Under the pieces are notes generated by a model that made no database searches, was not told the origin of the DNA, and was given only the letters and a program-made list of their open reading frames with translations. Made by a program: the position numbers and the translations under genes. A stretch of 64,000 nucleotides of DNA from Lysinibacillus sp. SGAir0095 (GTDB lineage: Bacteria; Bacillota; Bacilli; Bacillales_A; Planococcaceae), in the NCBI RefSeq assembly GCF_005491425.1, contig NZ_CP028083.1, forward strand, positions 2,380,001 to 2,444,000, in the 5' to 3' direction. Below are positions 37,473-47,975 of the stretch, piece by piece. Position 1 is the first letter of the stretch. Each line of letters begins with the position of its first letter.

Positions 37473-38237
37473 ATGGAAATAGATTTAATGAAAGCAATAA
37501 TCGTTATCTTTTTTGGCTTTGTGGGGGCTTTTATAAATGCTACAGTAGGTGGAGGGGGTTTGATCACTCTTCCCGCCCTATTATCTGTAGGCCTCCCTCC
37601 TTCAGCTGCCATTGCAACTAATAAACTAGCAGCTTCCATGGGAAACTTAACAAGCTCTTTAACGTTTTTTAAAGCTGGTAAGGTAGATATCAAACTACTA
37701 GGTCCTATTCTCCCTTTTGTCTTTATTTTCTCCATGCTAGGTGCTTGGACAGTGCATTTAATAGATTCAGAGCTTTTAAGACCATTAATTATCATTATGT
37801 TGATCGTCGTATTAATTTATACACTCTTAAAGAAAAATTGGGGGCAGTTAGAGGAGAGAAAACCATTAAATTGGAAGCGAGGCACACTCTTTGTTGCTGG
37901 TATTCTATTATTAGGATTCTATGATGGTTTTTTTGGACCAGGTACAGGTTCCTTTATCATGTTCATCTTTTTAATTGCAGGATTTGATTTTTTACAAGCT
38001 GCAGGTAATGCGAAACTGTTAAACTTTATAAGTAATATTGCAGCCCTCATTATGTTTTTAATTTTAGGGGAAGTAGTTTTCACTTATGGATTCATAATGG
38101 GGATTTCAATGATTGCTGGTGCTTTCTTTGGTACGAAATTTGCCCTTAGTAAAGGGACCAGCTTTGTGAGAATGTTATTTATCATCATGACGGTCGTTTT
38201 AATTATTAAAAATAGTTATGATTCTATTTTTGCATAA
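37473..38237 (+). CDS. TSUP-family (TauE/SafE) transporter
   Basis: 254 residues from the ATG at 37473 (MEIDLMKAIIVIFFGFVGA), with AGGGG about eight bases upstream. Seven to eight helices with the family repeat: INATVGGGGLITLPALLSVGL near the N-terminus and GFYDGFFGPGTGSFIMFIFL in the second half. Such proteins export or import sulfur-containing or other organic anions; the substrate cannot be read here. It is a single gene convergent with nrdJ. Confidence 0.9.
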   Translation: MEIDLMKAIIVIFFGFVGAFINATVGGGGLITLPALLSVGLPPSAAIATNKLAASMGNLTSSLTFFKAGKVDIKLLGPILPFVFIFSMLGAWTVHLIDSELLRPLIIIMLIVVLIYTLLKKNWGQLEERKPLNWKRGTLFVAGILLLGFYDGFFGPGTGSFIMFIFLIAGFDFLQAAGNAKLLNFISNIAALIMFLILGEVVFTYGFIMGISMIAGAFFGTKFALSKGTSFVRMLFIIMTVVLIIKNSYDSIFA

Positions 38238-38239
38238 GG

Positions 38240-38275
38240 AAAAAGGCAATCTCCACCCTTGGAAATTGCCTTTTT
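38240..38275. terminator. Bidirectional terminator between the TSUP gene and nrdJ
   Basis: Arms AAAAAGGCAAT and ATTGCCTTTTT with extra TCC/GGA pairing inside, usable in both directions. Confidence 0.85.
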
Positions 38276-38285
38276 AAGTATCTAC

Positions 38286-40058
38286 TTATAGACCGCATTT
38301 TAGTTGGGCACCGCAGCCAGTACATGTGTTACAGCCGCCCAGCTCTTCCACTGTCCCTTGACGACAAACCGGACATGTATTTCCAACTTCTGATCCGATT
38401 GTTACGTTTGTCGTTGAAAGTGGTGCAATTGTATCAACTAAAACCACTGTTTGCTTGTCTTTTATTTCCTCTTCAAGCACTTCGTCAAAGGCTAATTGCT
38501 CATCATGCGAGGATTCAGCTTTTAATGTAAGTACTTGTGAGTCACGACTTCCATCTACGTAAACAGTACCACCTTTTGCGCCACCTTTATATAGGCGTTC
38601 ATACACTTTTTGAACTTGTTCCACAGTGTAACCTTTTGGTGCATTCACTGTTTTTGAAATCGATGAATCTACCCAACGTTGGATAACACATTGTACATCT
38701 GCATGTGCTTCCGGTGAAAGTTCCATAGAAGAAACAAACCAATCTGGCAAATTATTTTCATCAGCATCTGGATGTGCTTCTAAATACTCTTGAACTATCT
38801 CTGCTTTCACTTCGATAAATTTACCAAGTCGCCCTGAACGGTAATAAACGAATGAGAAATATGGTTCAAGGCCTGTCGCAACCCCTACCATGGTACCAGT
38901 AGATCCTGTCGGAGCAACTGTCAGTAGATGCGAATTACGAATACCGTTTTCAAGAACACCATCGCGCACATGCTCTGGCATTTTTTGCATATAGCCTGTA
39001 TTGATGAACGCTTGTCTTAAACGATTCGTTTCTTCTTCTGTTTCGCCTTCTAGGAACGGGAAACTGCCTCGTTCTTTTCCAAGTTCAATCGATGTCTCAT
39101 ATGCTGCTACAGCAATTGTTTCAAAGATATTGTCTACAAGCTGGTTACCTTCCTGAGAACCATATTCTTTTTCACAGTAAATCAGTAGATCAGCAAGTCC
39201 CATAACGCCAAGGCCAACTCGACGCTCACCTAAAGCTTGTTTACGATTTTCCTCCAGGAAATATGGTGTAGCATTAATAACATTATCTTGCATACGTACT
39301 CCGATACGAACTGTCTCGCGTAGTGCATCGAAATCGACTGTTTTTGTGTCCTTTTCAGCAAACTGCGCCAAGTTCACAGCAGCTAAATTGCAGACTGAAA
39401 ATGGTGCCAGTGGTTGTTCTCCACACGGATTTGTGGCAACAACTTTTTGACCATAGCTTCGTGCATTAGTCATGTCGTTTGCATTATCGATAAAGAAAAT
39501 TCCTGGCTCTGCAGCATAAGTTGCACAGATATTAATAAGGTTCCATAACTCTCTTGCTTTAATTTTTCTATATGTGCGAACTCCATAACCAAGAGCCTCC
39601 CATTCACGTACATCCCCTACTTCATGCCATTTTTCATTGTAAATAGTCATTTCTTCAGGAGTATAGTTTGCAACATCTGGGAAACGCAATTCATAATCAC
39701 CGTCATTCTCAACAGCTTCCATAAAGTCTTTTGTCAACGTTACTGAAATATTAGCACCAGTTAAGAATTCCGGGTTGTGGACACTATAAGTTCCACCATC
39801 TCGCAATTTAGTTTCAGCTTCCTTGATGATAGATTCGTTGAACCCACCTAAACCAGGGATCGCTTTATAATTAACAATGCCTTGATACATTGCTTCTTCT
39901 TGCTGAGTTAAAGGCTTGAATTTCAATTTTTCGTTAGCTAAGCGTGAGATTAGTTCATCATTCGTATTTTCAATTAGGAAACGAAGAATACGTGGATTTT
40001 GCATTTTTGAAATAATGAATTCTATAATGTCCGGATGCCAATCTGCTAACATAATCAT
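38286..40058 (-). CDS. nrdJ: Adenosylcobalamin-dependent ribonucleotide reductase, C-terminal part (frameshifted)
   Basis: 590 codons open from MIMLADWHPDIIEFI. It carries the main catalytic barrel: NPCGEQPLAPFSVCNLAAVNL holds the radical-site Cys, the Glu and the second redox Cys, and AKGGTVYVDGSRDSQVL follows. The C-terminus has CPVCRQ and CTGCGAQLKCG cysteine pairs for reduction. This reading frame lacks its own ribosome-binding site and overlaps the end of the N-terminal part in another frame, so it is the rest of one gene and not a separate start. Class II enzymes reduce ribonucleotides with or without oxygen. Confidence 0.9.
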   Translation of the reverse strand: MIMLADWHPDIIEFIISKMQNPRILRFLIENTNDELISRLANEKLKFKPLTQQEEAMYQGIVNYKAIPGLGGFNESIIKEAETKLRDGGTYSVHNPEFLTGANISVTLTKDFMEAVENDGDYELRFPDVANYTPEEMTIYNEKWHEVGDVREWEALGYGVRTYRKIKARELWNLINICATYAAEPGIFFIDNANDMTNARSYGQKVVATNPCGEQPLAPFSVCNLAAVNLAQFAEKDTKTVDFDALRETVRIGVRMQDNVINATPYFLEENRKQALGERRVGLGVMGLADLLIYCEKEYGSQEGNQLVDNIFETIAVAAYETSIELGKERGSFPFLEGETEEETNRLRQAFINTGYMQKMPEHVRDGVLENGIRNSHLLTVAPTGSTGTMVGVATGLEPYFSFVYYRSGRLGKFIEVKAEIVQEYLEAHPDADENNLPDWFVSSMELSPEAHADVQCVIQRWVDSSISKTVNAPKGYTVEQVQKVYERLYKGGAKGGTVYVDGSRDSQVLTLKAESSHDEQLAFDEVLEEEIKDKQTVVLVDTIAPLSTTNVTIGSEVGNTCPVCRQGTVEELGGCNTCTGCGAQLKCGL

Positions 40059-40858
40059 TTGAGCACCGCGACGGCTGCCCCCTGTTCAACAAGATGTGTC
40101 AGCTTTGCAATGTCATCTAGCCATGATACGGAACCACTCGACTTTCCGTTTACCCCGCGAGCTAAAGTGTTACGTGGACGAAGAGTTGAACCATTTGTTC
40201 CTACTCCACCACCACGACTCATAATTTCCATTACTTGCTTACGGTGATCACTGATACCTTCACGACTATCTGCAACAAATGGCATGACATAACAGTTAAA
40301 GAACGTCACATCTGTCTGAGAACCCGCTCCATACAGTACTCGTCCAGCTGGAATGAATTTTAATGATACGAGTTGTTCGTAAAACTTCATGAACCATTTT
40401 TGTCTATTCTCTTCTGTATCTTCAACAGAAGCTAATCCAAATGCATTACGTTTTGCAATTTGTTCATAGAAAACTTCTAGAGGCTTTTCGATTACGTCTA
40501 ATGAGCGAACGATAATACCAGTTTGCTGTTCTGTTGCATTATCTAATACATGGCGGTATTCTTCTTCAATTAGAATCTCAGCTTTCTTCGCTTCAGCATC
40601 AATTGACTGAATAAAACCTAAACCACGTGCAGGAAATTTTGGATCTTCTTTAATCGTTAATACGACAAAATCTCCAGCCTTAAGAGTTTTCTTTTCGGTG
40701 TCCTTAAATGAATAACGGTCAATCATTACCAATCTTGAAACACCTTTATGTGTAATATGCATGTCCGGTGTAATTGGATGTACTTGAGGAAATTTCTCGA
40801 TGTCTTTATTGAGTTGTTGTACGAGGATGGTTGTTTTCGTTTCTTTAGCCAATACCAT
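40055..40858 (-). CDS. nrdJ: Adenosylcobalamin-dependent ribonucleotide reductase, N-terminal part (frameshifted)
   Basis: 267 codons starting at an ATG preceded by GGGAGGC. It runs normally through GLASVEDTEENRQKWFMKFY, FIPAGRVLYGAGSQ, TFFNCYVMPFV (first redox Cys) and GGGVGTNGSTLRPRNT to LTHLVEQ, then reads GAAVAVLK and stops. The expected continuation GGSRRGAQ is present in the next frame. A run of five C residues (40078-40082, plus strand) is the site of the missing base. Full length would be about 857 residues. Two NrdR boxes lie upstream. Confidence 0.9.
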   Translation of the reverse strand: MVLAKETKTTILVQQLNKDIEKFPQVHPITPDMHITHKGVSRLVMIDRYSFKDTEKKTLKAGDFVVLTIKEDPKFPARGLGFIQSIDAEAKKAEILIEEEYRHVLDNATEQQTGIIVRSLDVIEKPLEVFYEQIAKRNAFGLASVEDTEENRQKWFMKFYEQLVSLKFIPAGRVLYGAGSQTDVTFFNCYVMPFVADSREGISDHRKQVMEIMSRGGGVGTNGSTLRPRNTLARGVNGKSSGSVSWLDDIAKLTHLVEQGAAVAVLK

Positions 40859-40912
40859 CTGCCAGCCTCCCTTAATAGATAATACATCTAGTATAATCTA
40901 TCTCCTCATTCA

Positions 40913-40960
40913 CCACAATATATAGTGTTTAGGAAATAAAATTAACACTAGATGTAGATA
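40913..40960 (-). promoter_or_regulatory. Pair of NrdR boxes upstream of nrdJ
   Basis: CCACAATATATAGTGT (40913-40928) and ACACTAGATGTAGATA (40945-40960) match the NrdR box acaCwAtATaTwGtgt at about 15 and 13 of 16 positions. Their starts are 32 bases apart, about three helical turns, as expected for NrdR. A TTGTGG-17-TATACT promoter on the minus strand overlaps the first box. NrdR would repress nrdJ when dATP is plentiful. Confidence 0.65.
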
Positions 40961-41097
40961 ATTTATTTACTAGAAAAGATTACCTTATAAAAAATATCAT
41001 TTCAAGGGGTTGATTTTTTTAAAAGTAGTTAAACTCCTTTAGATTAAAGAGTTTCACCTTTATAAAAAAATTTCTGGCATGCAAGAAACGTACGTTC

Positions 41098-41931
41098 TTA
41101 TTTTCTAAAGTTCCATTCATCATTTAAATATTTTGTTTTTTCTAGGTTTTTTACATATTGCAATTGTTCATCAGTTAATTGATAAGGTACTAACTCAATC
41201 TCTAACGCTTTCTCAAATCCTTCTTTAAACGCCTTGATACATTGTGAAATGGTAATATCCTTATCAGTTAATCTATTAATCGCAACTGCCTTTTCCGGGA
41301 GCTTTTTGCGCATTTTATCTTTTGCCTCAGGTGAAGGAAATTTAAATACAGATAATAGTTTCTCTTCATCTAGATCAAGTAAAATAGCTCCATGCTGTAA
41401 AATAACACCTTTTTGACGAGTTTGAGCACTTCCCGCTACTTTTTTTCCTTCAACAACCAATTCGTACCAGCTTGGGGCATCAAAACATACAGCACTTTTA
41501 GGTTGCTTTAAATCTTGTTGCTTTTCTTCCGTATCAGGGATACTAAAATAAGCATCCAACCCTAAATTTTGAAAACCTAGTAGTAATCCTTCACTCAGCA
41601 CCCGATAAGCCTCTGTCACACTAACAGGCATGTTGGGGTATTGTTCGGTTACGATAATGCTATAAGTTAACTCGCTCTCATGGAGAACAGCTCGTCCACC
41701 AGTTGGGCGTCGAACAAATCCTAAGTTGTTTGTTCGTAAAACTTCTAAATCAATATCTTTTTCTGCACGTTGAAAATAACCAATTGATAGTGTAGCTGGA
41801 TTCCACTCGTAAAATCTTATTACTGGAGGAATTTCACCTTGGCTATGGAAGTCTAGTAATGCTTCATCTAAAGCCATATTATACGATGGACTACATGGTC
41901 CTGAATTAATAAAATACCATTTTGATTTCAT
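41098..41931 (-). CDS. lipM: Octanoyl-[GcvH]:protein transferase LipM
   Basis: 277 residues; B. subtilis LipM has 278. The BPL/LPL fold shows [19 protein letters not shown], the catalytic Cys in [20 protein letters not shown], and the lysine in [14 protein letters not shown]. It transfers octanoate from acyl carrier protein to GcvH, the start of lipoate assembly. Neighbouring gcv genes fit this, as does the lipoyl-dependent bkd complex at the left of the window. A divergent rhodanese gene is upstream, as in B. subtilis (yqhL-lipM). Confidence 0.93.
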   Translation of the reverse strand: MKSKWYFINSGPCSPSYNMALDEALLDFHSQGEIPPVIRFYEWNPATLSIGYFQRAEKDIDLEVLRTNNLGFVRRPTGGRAVLHESELTYSIIVTEQYPNMPVSVTEAYRVLSEGLLLGFQNLGLDAYFSIPDTEEKQQDLKQPKSAVCFDAPSWYELVVEGKKVAGSAQTRQKGVILQHGAILLDLDEEKLLSVFKFPSPEAKDKMRKKLPEKAVAINRLTDKDITISQCIKAFKEGFEKALEIELVPYQLTDEQLQYVKNLEKTKYLNDEWNFRK

Positions 41932-42035
41932 TTCATCATCTCCTCAAGTCTAAATATCATTTTATCAAACTGATTGGACTAACGCCACTTTCTCTTTTAT
42001 AATGGAATATGAAGAAAGAAAGGAGAAATATTGCA

Positions 42036-42419
42036 GTGGCTGTACTTTATACAATTGCTATCATACTAGGTGTTATCGTCGTATACGTTCTAGTAAATAC
42101 ACTGCGTCTTAAAAAGGCAGTGACAAACTTAACTCAAGAACAATTTATCCAAGGCTATCGAAAAGCACAACTTATTGATGTGCGTGAAGTTAAGGAATTT
42201 GAAGCGGGTCATATTTTAGGTGCACGTAATATCCCCTCAACCCAACTTCGCCAGCGCTATAAAGAAGTTCGTTCTGATTTACCGGTTTACCTTTATTGCC
42301 AAAATTCTGGCCGTAGTGCACGTACTGCCCTTTTCTTAAAGAAAAAAGGCTATAATCAGGTCTACCAATTACAAGGCGGCTTCAAAACTTGGACAGGTAA
42401 AGTGAAAACAAAAGCATAA
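42036..42419 (+). CDS. yqhL: Membrane-anchored rhodanese-like protein YqhL
   Basis: 127 residues from a GTG at 42036, ten bases after AAAGGAG; an ATG nine codons earlier overlaps that site. One N-terminal transmembrane helix (VAVLYTIAIILGVIVVYVLV) precedes a rhodanese domain with LIDVREVKEFEAGHILGARN and the active-site loop YCQNSGRSARTA. Such proteins carry persulfide sulfur. The substrate is not evident. Confidence 0.88.
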   Translation: MAVLYTIAIILGVIVVYVLVNTLRLKKAVTNLTQEQFIQGYRKAQLIDVREVKEFEAGHILGARNIPSTQLRQRYKEVRSDLPVYLYCQNSGRSARTALFLKKKGYNQVYQLQGGFKTWTGKVKTKA

Positions 42420-42516
42420 GCACTTTAGAAAAACACGGCTTGGGCAATAATTGGTCAGGTTATGTTTTTTCTTTTGCGGGTAATCCTCGAAATCTTAAAA
42501 TTTTCTATCCGCTAAA

Positions 42517-42552
42517 AAAGGGACGTCTCGCAAAATATGAGATGTCCCTTTA
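42517..42552. terminator. Terminator of yqhL
   Basis: Arms AAAGGGACGTCTC and GAGATGTCCCTTT with a nine-base loop and a T-run. The rest of the 382-base gap to gcvPB holds only AT-rich sequence and the gcvPB terminator. Confidence 0.7.
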
Positions 42553-42771
42553 AAAATGATTCGATATATTTATTTTCATCTTCACATTTATCATTTATCA
42601 CTCTTGAAAACATCTCAAAAAACCGCTATCTATACAATAAAAAACATGAGTTTCTTCCTATTAAATAGGAATTTTTATTTTAACTTTTTTGAACAATTCT
42701 AAATCCTGCTAATTCTACTAATTTTTTTATCTGTTATCACTTTTTTGATAAATTGAACACCCACAAATAAA

Positions 42772-42795
42772 TAGACGCCTCATAAAAGACGTCTA
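42772..42795 (-). terminator. gcvPB terminator
   Basis: Arms TAGACGTCT and AGGCGTCTA with a six-base loop, followed on the minus strand by TTTATTT. It lies seven bases beyond gcvPB. Confidence 0.6.
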
Positions 42796-42801
42796 AATCT
42801 A

Positions 42802-44271
42802 TTAACCTTCATTTTTTGTAAAACGAAGAACCGGTGTACGAGCAGCACGAGTTTCATCTAAACGGCTTATTACTGTTGTATGTGGTGCCTCTTGTACGAT
42901 AGAAGGGTTTTCTTCCGTTTCTTTTGCAATTTGTATCATAGCGTCACAAAATGCATCTAAGGTCTCTTTTGATTCTGTCTCTGTCGGTTCAATCATCATT
43001 CCCTCTTCAACATTCAATGGGAAGTAAATTGTTGGTGGATGATACCCAAAGTCTAAAAGACGTTTGGCAATATCCAAAGTACGAACACCCAATTTCTTCT
43101 GACGTCGGCCTGAAAGAACGAATTCATGCTTACAATGACGGTTATATGGAAGATCAAAGTATGGCTCTAGGCGACGCATCATGTAGTTCGCATTTAAAAC
43201 TGCATATTCAGTTACAGCTTTTAAACCATCTGGCCCCATTGTACGGATATAAGTATAAGCACGTACATTGATACCGAAGTTACCGTAATAAGGCTTAACA
43301 CGACCAATTGATTGAGGACGATTGTAATCAAAATGGAATGAGCCATCTTCTTTTTTCACTAAAACAGGTTTTGGTAAAAAAGGAATTAAATCCGATTTCA
43401 CACCAACTGGACCAGAACCTGGCCCACCTCCACCATGAGGACCTGTAAATGTTTTATGAAGGTTTAAATGTACACAGTCAAAGCCCATGTCTCCAGGACG
43501 TGCTTTACTCATAACTGCATTTAGATTAGCGCCATCATAATATACTTTACCGCCAACACCATGAATGATTTCAGCCATTTCCAAAATGTTTTCCTCAAAT
43601 AAACCTAGTGTATTAGGATTTGTTAACATTAACGCTGCTGTATCTTCTCCAACTACTCGGCGCAAATCGTCTAGATCTACTAATCCATCTTCGTTTGATT
43701 TCACGGTAATCGTTTCAAAACCTGCAACTGTTGCTGATGCCGGGTTCGTTCCATGAGCAGAGTCTGGCACGATAACTTTGTTACGATGACCTTCTCCATT
43801 CGCTTCATGGAATGCTCGGATCATCATTAATGCTGTCCATTCTCCATGAGCTCCGGCTGCCGGTTGTAAAGTTACTTCATCCATACCTGTAATTTCTACT
43901 AATGAAGTTTGAAGTTCATATAACAACTCCATAGCACCTTGTACAGTAGCTTCATCTTGTAGAGGATGGATATTGGCGAAGCCTGATAATCTCGCTACAT
44001 TTTCATTAATCTTCGGATTGTATTTCATTGTACAAGAGCCTAATGGATAGAACCCTGAATCTACTCCGTGGTTACGACGAGATAGAGCTGTATAATGGCG
44101 CATAATGTCTAGTTCTGCAACTTCCGGTAATTCCGCAGCTTCTTCACGAACATACCCTGCTGGCAGTAAATCAGATAGATCAAAATCCTGTACATCTAAT
44201 TCTGGTAAGCTGTAGCCTACACGACCTTCTTTGGATAATTCAAAAATGAGTGATTGATTTTCGTTATGCAT
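42802..44271 (-). CDS. gcvPB: Glycine dehydrogenase (decarboxylating) subunit 2
   Basis: 489 residues from the ATG at 44271 ([12 protein letters not shown]), five bases after GGGGGC. The PLP Lys lies in [18 protein letters not shown], and [21 protein letters not shown] and [13 protein letters not shown] are conserved. It decarboxylates glycine and transfers the aminomethyl group to lipoyl-GcvH, together with GcvPA, which it overlaps by eight bases. Confidence 0.97.
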   Translation of the reverse strand: MHNENQSLIFELSKEGRVGYSLPELDVQDFDLSDLLPAGYVREEAAELPEVAELDIMRHYTALSRRNHGVDSGFYPLGSCTMKYNPKINENVARLSGFANIHPLQDEATVQGAMELLYELQTSLVEITGMDEVTLQPAAGAHGEWTALMMIRAFHEANGEGHRNKVIVPDSAHGTNPASATVAGFETITVKSNEDGLVDLDDLRRVVGEDTAALMLTNPNTLGLFEENILEMAEIIHGVGGKVYYDGANLNAVMSKARPGDMGFDCVHLNLHKTFTGPHGGGGPGSGPVGVKSDLIPFLPKPVLVKKEDGSFHFDYNRPQSIGRVKPYYGNFGINVRAYTYIRTMGPDGLKAVTEYAVLNANYMMRRLEPYFDLPYNRHCKHEFVLSGRRQKKLGVRTLDIAKRLLDFGYHPPTIYFPLNVEEGMMIEPTETESKETLDAFCDAMIQIAKETEENPSIVQEAPHTTVISRLDETRAARTPVLRFTKNEG

Positions 44272-45610
44272 TGTAAGCCCCCATTTTCTCAACTAATGCG
44301 TCGATTTCTTCTTTTGTACGTAATTCAGTAACAGCAATCAATACATGATTTTCTAACTCTGGATAAATTGTGCCTAAGTTAAAGCCGCCAATAATACCAT
44401 CCTGAATAAGTTGTTCATTGATTTCGGCTACTGATTTGTTTGTTTTTATGACAATTTCATTAAAGTGTGCCCCTTGGAATGCTACTGTGAAATCTGCTGC
44501 TTCAAAGGCATTTTTTGCATAACGAGTTTTCACTATGTTTTGTTTCGCCATTTCTTGAACACCTTTTTTACCAAGGGCAGTCATTGCAACAGACGCTGCA
44601 AGAGCTAATAAAGCTTGGTTTGAACAAATATTGGACGTCGCTTTTTCTCTACGGATGTGCTGTTCACGAGCCTGTAAAGTTAAAACATAGCCACGGCGAC
44701 CATCTTGATCTACAGTTTCTCCTACTAAACGACCTGGTACTTTACGCATTAGCTTAGTAGTTGTAGCGAAATAACCGCAATAAGGACCACCAAAGCTTTC
44801 AGAAATACCAAACACTTGAGCATCCCCTACAGTTATATCTGCACCTAATTTGCCTGGAGGAGTTAGGATACCTAAAGCGAGCGGATTCGCTGACACGATA
44901 AATAATCCCTTCGCTTCATGAGTAATGTCACCAATTGTTTGAAGATCCTCGATTTGACCAAAGAAGTTTGGATACTGCACCATTACTCCTGCTGTATTGT
45001 CGTCTATTAATTCTTTTAACTTATCGATATCTGTAACACCGTTAGTAGTTGGTACTGTTACAATTTCAATAGATTGACCATAAGCATAAGTAGCTACTAC
45101 ATCACGATATTCAGGATGGATTGCCTCTGAAACTAGTAATTTCTTGCGACGAGTATGACCGGCGGCAAGCATTCCAGCTTCTGCTAAGGAAGTACCTCCA
45201 TCATACATTGATGAGTTTGCTAGATCCATTCCAGTAAGTTCTGCAATCATTGTTTGGAATTCAAAGATGGCTTGTAATTCACCTTGTGAGATTTCAGGTT
45301 GATATGGTGTGTAGGCAGTATAAAATTCTGAACGAGAAATAACATGATCGACAATTACTGGTTTATAGTGGTTATAAATACCTGCACCCAGGAAAGACAC
45401 ATTTGAATCTGTGTCTTCATTTTTAGCAGCTAGTTGTTTTAATTCTTTCAATAGAGCAGATTCTGATTTTGCCGGTTTTATATTATATAAGCCTTGGAAA
45501 CGAACACTTTCAGGAATATCCGAAAATAATTCGTTAATACTTTCAACACCAATCGTCGAAAGCATCTCTTTTTTATCTTGTTCCGTCATAGGAAGATAAC
45601 GATGTACCAT
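44264..45610 (-). CDS. gcvPA: Glycine dehydrogenase (decarboxylating) subunit 1
   Basis: 448 residues. It begins [20 protein letters not shown] and shows [38 protein letters not shown] and [15 protein letters not shown]. It is the first half of the split P-protein typical of Firmicutes. It lies between gcvT and gcvPB in one leftward operon. Confidence 0.97.
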   Translation of the reverse strand: MVHRYLPMTEQDKKEMLSTIGVESINELFSDIPESVRFQGLYNIKPAKSESALLKELKQLAAKNEDTDSNVSFLGAGIYNHYKPVIVDHVISRSEFYTAYTPYQPEISQGELQAIFEFQTMIAELTGMDLANSSMYDGGTSLAEAGMLAAGHTRRKKLLVSEAIHPEYRDVVATYAYGQSIEIVTVPTTNGVTDIDKLKELIDDNTAGVMVQYPNFFGQIEDLQTIGDITHEAKGLFIVSANPLALGILTPPGKLGADITVGDAQVFGISESFGGPYCGYFATTTKLMRKVPGRLVGETVDQDGRRGYVLTLQAREQHIRREKATSNICSNQALLALAASVAMTALGKKGVQEMAKQNIVKTRYAKNAFEAADFTVAFQGAHFNEIVIKTNKSVAEINEQLIQDGIIGGFNLGTIYPELENHVLIAVTELRTKEEIDALVEKMGAYNA

Positions 45611-45633
45611 TCGATTAAGCCTCTTTTCACGAT

Positions 45634-46737
45634 TTAATTTGAGCGTTTATAAAAAGGAGTTGCGACAGTTTGCGCCTTTACTTTTTTATTTCGAATTTCA
45701 ACTTCTAATTCAGTTTCTAATTGAGCAAATTTTGCATCAATTAAAGCTAAACCAATGTTTCTCTTTGTTAATGGCGATTGGGTTCCTGTTGTGATCTCTC
45801 CGATTTCAATCCCATCTTTAAACACTTTATAGCCATGACGAGGAATCCCTTTGTCAACCATTTCAACACCGATAAGTTTTTGAGCAAGACCATTTTCCTT
45901 TTGGGAAATTAGAGCTTCTTTTCCGATAAAGTCACTTTCTTTTTGAAGCTTTACTGCAAAACCAATTCCAGCTTCAAGTGGTGAAATATCTTTTGAAAGC
46001 TCCTGGCCATATAAAGGAAGACATGCTTCAAAGCGTAAAGTATCACGAGCTCCTAATCCAGCTGGTACTACTCCCTTGTCTTTTCCTGCTTCTAAAATTT
46101 TTGTCCATAAATCAACGATTGCTTGAGGCTCACCGTAAAGTTCAAAACCATCTTCCCCTGTATAACCAGTACGCGAAAGTAATACTTGGTTTCCAGCAAT
46201 CTGAGCGTTTTCTATAAATTTAAAATATTGCAAAGAGTTCAAGTCCACATCAGTTAAAGTTTGAAGTACTTCTACAGATAACGGACCCTGTAAGGCAATT
46301 TGTGCATATTCATTGGATTTGTTTATTACAGTAACATCACCTTGAACGTGTTTATTCATCCATTCAAAATCTTTTTCAATATTAGCTGCATTCACACACA
46401 ATAAATATTTCTCATCTTCTAGTCGGTAAACTAATAGGTCATCAACAACTCCACCAGTTTCATAACACATCGCATTATATTGAGCTCCACCAATTTGAAT
46501 TTTTGAAATATCATTAGTTAATAAAAATTGTAAGTATGTTAATGCATCTTTGCCTTCTACAATAATTTCTCCCATATGGGATACATCGAAAAGGCCAGCA
46601 CGGTGACGAACAGCATCATGCTCTTCTTTAATGGAAGAGAATTGGACCGGTAGATCCCAACCTCCAAAATCAATTGTTTTCCCGCCGTAGTTTGCATACT
46701 CACAAAAAAGTGGCGTTCGTTTTAATTCATTTCCCAT
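45634..46737 (-). CDS. gcvT: Glycine cleavage system aminomethyltransferase
   Basis: 367 residues from the ATG at 46737 ([20 protein letters not shown]), six bases after AGGGGGA; an 18-residue upstream extension is not part of this family. Family marks are [30 protein letters not shown] and [19 protein letters not shown]. The T-protein releases methylene-THF and ammonia. It is the first gene of the operon and lies behind a glycine riboswitch. Confidence 0.97.
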   Translation of the reverse strand: MGNELKRTPLFCEYANYGGKTIDFGGWDLPVQFSSIKEEHDAVRHRAGLFDVSHMGEIIVEGKDALTYLQFLLTNDISKIQIGGAQYNAMCYETGGVVDDLLVYRLEDEKYLLCVNAANIEKDFEWMNKHVQGDVTVINKSNEYAQIALQGPLSVEVLQTLTDVDLNSLQYFKFIENAQIAGNQVLLSRTGYTGEDGFELYGEPQAIVDLWTKILEAGKDKGVVPAGLGARDTLRFEACLPLYGQELSKDISPLEAGIGFAVKLQKESDFIGKEALISQKENGLAQKLIGVEMVDKGIPRHGYKVFKDGIEIGEITTGTQSPLTKRNIGLALIDAKFAQLETELEVEIRNKKVKAQTVATPFYKRSN

Positions 46738-46862
46738 TCTTGGTCCCCCTAATATTATCCATAATTTTGCACATTGGAAAACACATCTCAACTCAGAAGA
46801 GGTCGAGATTTTGACGCATTTTTGCCGGATATTCTTTAAAACCCTTTCTTATCCGCAAAAAA

Positions 46863-47105
46863 AGGACAGACGAATCCTCTAGTTACTTGAGGAATCCCCT
46901 GTCCTTGCACCTGAAAGTTACACCAAATCACTCTTAGTAATTCGAATTAAAATTGGCTTTCCCCTTTGGTGGCTGATTCAAACAAGCTGAAAACAGCACT
47001 CTCCAGAGATGCGTCCTGTACGAGTCTTTTTGCCTGAGAGATTCATAGCTCTTCACTACTTGCTCCTTCGGCGACGCTTTTCACGTTCTCTCCCCGCACA
47101 ATCAT
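46863..47105 (-). promoter_or_regulatory. Tandem glycine riboswitch of the gcv operon
   Basis: Two aptamers can be seen on the minus strand. The first (about 46999-47098) has GGGGAGAG, GCCGAAGGAGCAA and AATCTCTCAGGCAAAAAGAC. The second (about 46898-46996) has GCCACCAAAGGGGAAAGCC and TAACTTTCAGGTGCAAGGAC. A terminator stem (46863-46905, GGACAG and CTGTCC ends) with seven U residues follows. This is the layout of the ON-type glycine riboswitch that lets the operon be read when glycine is abundant. Confidence 0.93.
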
Positions 47106-47238
47106 CCGCGCGATATTCTAAATTCAATGTACTAAATATAACATCTCTTGGCTATATCCTAACATTGGTGGTCATGAAAAGGCAATCTTTTTTTAAATTA
47201 AGTTTAAAAACGAACATTCTAAATAAAAAATACAATTA

Positions 47239-47751
47239 TCATTCGCCTTTTAAACGATTCACCTGAAAGCCTATATATTCAACAATTTGACGTAGAGTTC
47301 GACTTTCAGTCAATACTCGAATATGACCACAAGCTCTATAGAACTTTCTTCTCGTTTGATACAATTGCTCTAACTCTTGTTTAGTAGAACGTTGTACGAT
47401 TGGTCGATTTTTATCATTTTTAATACGCACATATATATCTTCGAATGTTGCATCTAAAAAAAAGACCAATCCGGAACGACGCATGATATTACGGTTTTCT
47501 TCGCTCATTGCTACTCCGCCACCAGTTGCAATAATACATGCTTCGTCTCGGAAGTTAAGAAGAAATTCTCTTTCTAATGTTCTAAAATGAGCTTCTCCAT
47601 ACACCTCGAATATTTCGGGAATTGACATTCCTTGTTGCCGAACAATCTCATGATCCATGTCGTAATATGGCAGTCTTAAAAAATAACTTAGCCTTCGTCC
47701 GATAGCGCTCTTACCACATCCCATGAAGCCTACTAAATATATTTTTCGCAT
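47239..47751 (-). CDS. aroK: Shikimate kinase
   Basis: 170 residues. The Walker A motif is YLVGFMGCGKSAIGRRLS, the substrate-binding DMDHEI and FRTLEREF are conserved, and IATGGGVAM is the third family motif. It phosphorylates shikimate with ATP. It lies after the comG operon on the same strand, its usual location in Bacillales. Confidence 0.93.
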   Translation of the reverse strand: MRKIYLVGFMGCGKSAIGRRLSYFLRLPYYDMDHEIVRQQGMSIPEIFEVYGEAHFRTLEREFLLNFRDEACIIATGGGVAMSEENRNIMRRSGLVFFLDATFEDIYVRIKNDKNRPIVQRSTKQELEQLYQTRRKFYRACGHIRVLTESRTLRQIVEYIGFQVNRLKGE

Positions 47752-47786
47752 GCTATCACCTTCTTTGACTCTCCAAAATCTATCTA

Positions 47787-47975
47787 CTACTTACTACCAA
47801 TTTCCCTCAGTAGGTTTATCGTAGCACGAACATTGGCGAATTCCAATGAATTATACACTTTTATTTGTGATTCGTACGATAAACAATAGAAAGTAATAAA
47901 AGAAGTTGTGACAAATAACAACATGATAGCAAGTGCAAAAGTTGCTCCACTTTCATTGCGTAATTTTTTGAACAA
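47787..47975 (-). CDS. comGG: Competence protein ComGG-like (short)
   Basis: 62 residues, half the length of B. subtilis ComGG (124). It starts with TTG after GGAGAGGAGG and has a prepilin-like N-terminus (RNESGATFALAIMLLFVTTS) followed by a soluble tail YESQIKVYNSLEFANVRATI. Position at the end of the comG operon, overlapping comGF, is the main reason for the name. It may be shortened or naturally small. Confidence 0.55.
   Translation of the reverse strand: MFKKLRNESGATFALAIMLLFVTTSFITFYCLSYESQIKVYNSLEFANVRATINLLREIGSK

Noticed and set aside
40055..40090. Programmed -1 frameshift in nrdJ
   Set aside because: The G5 run would allow a tRNA-Gly slip, but no stimulating structure is evident and such control is not known for this family. 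Kept only as an alternative to error or mutation.
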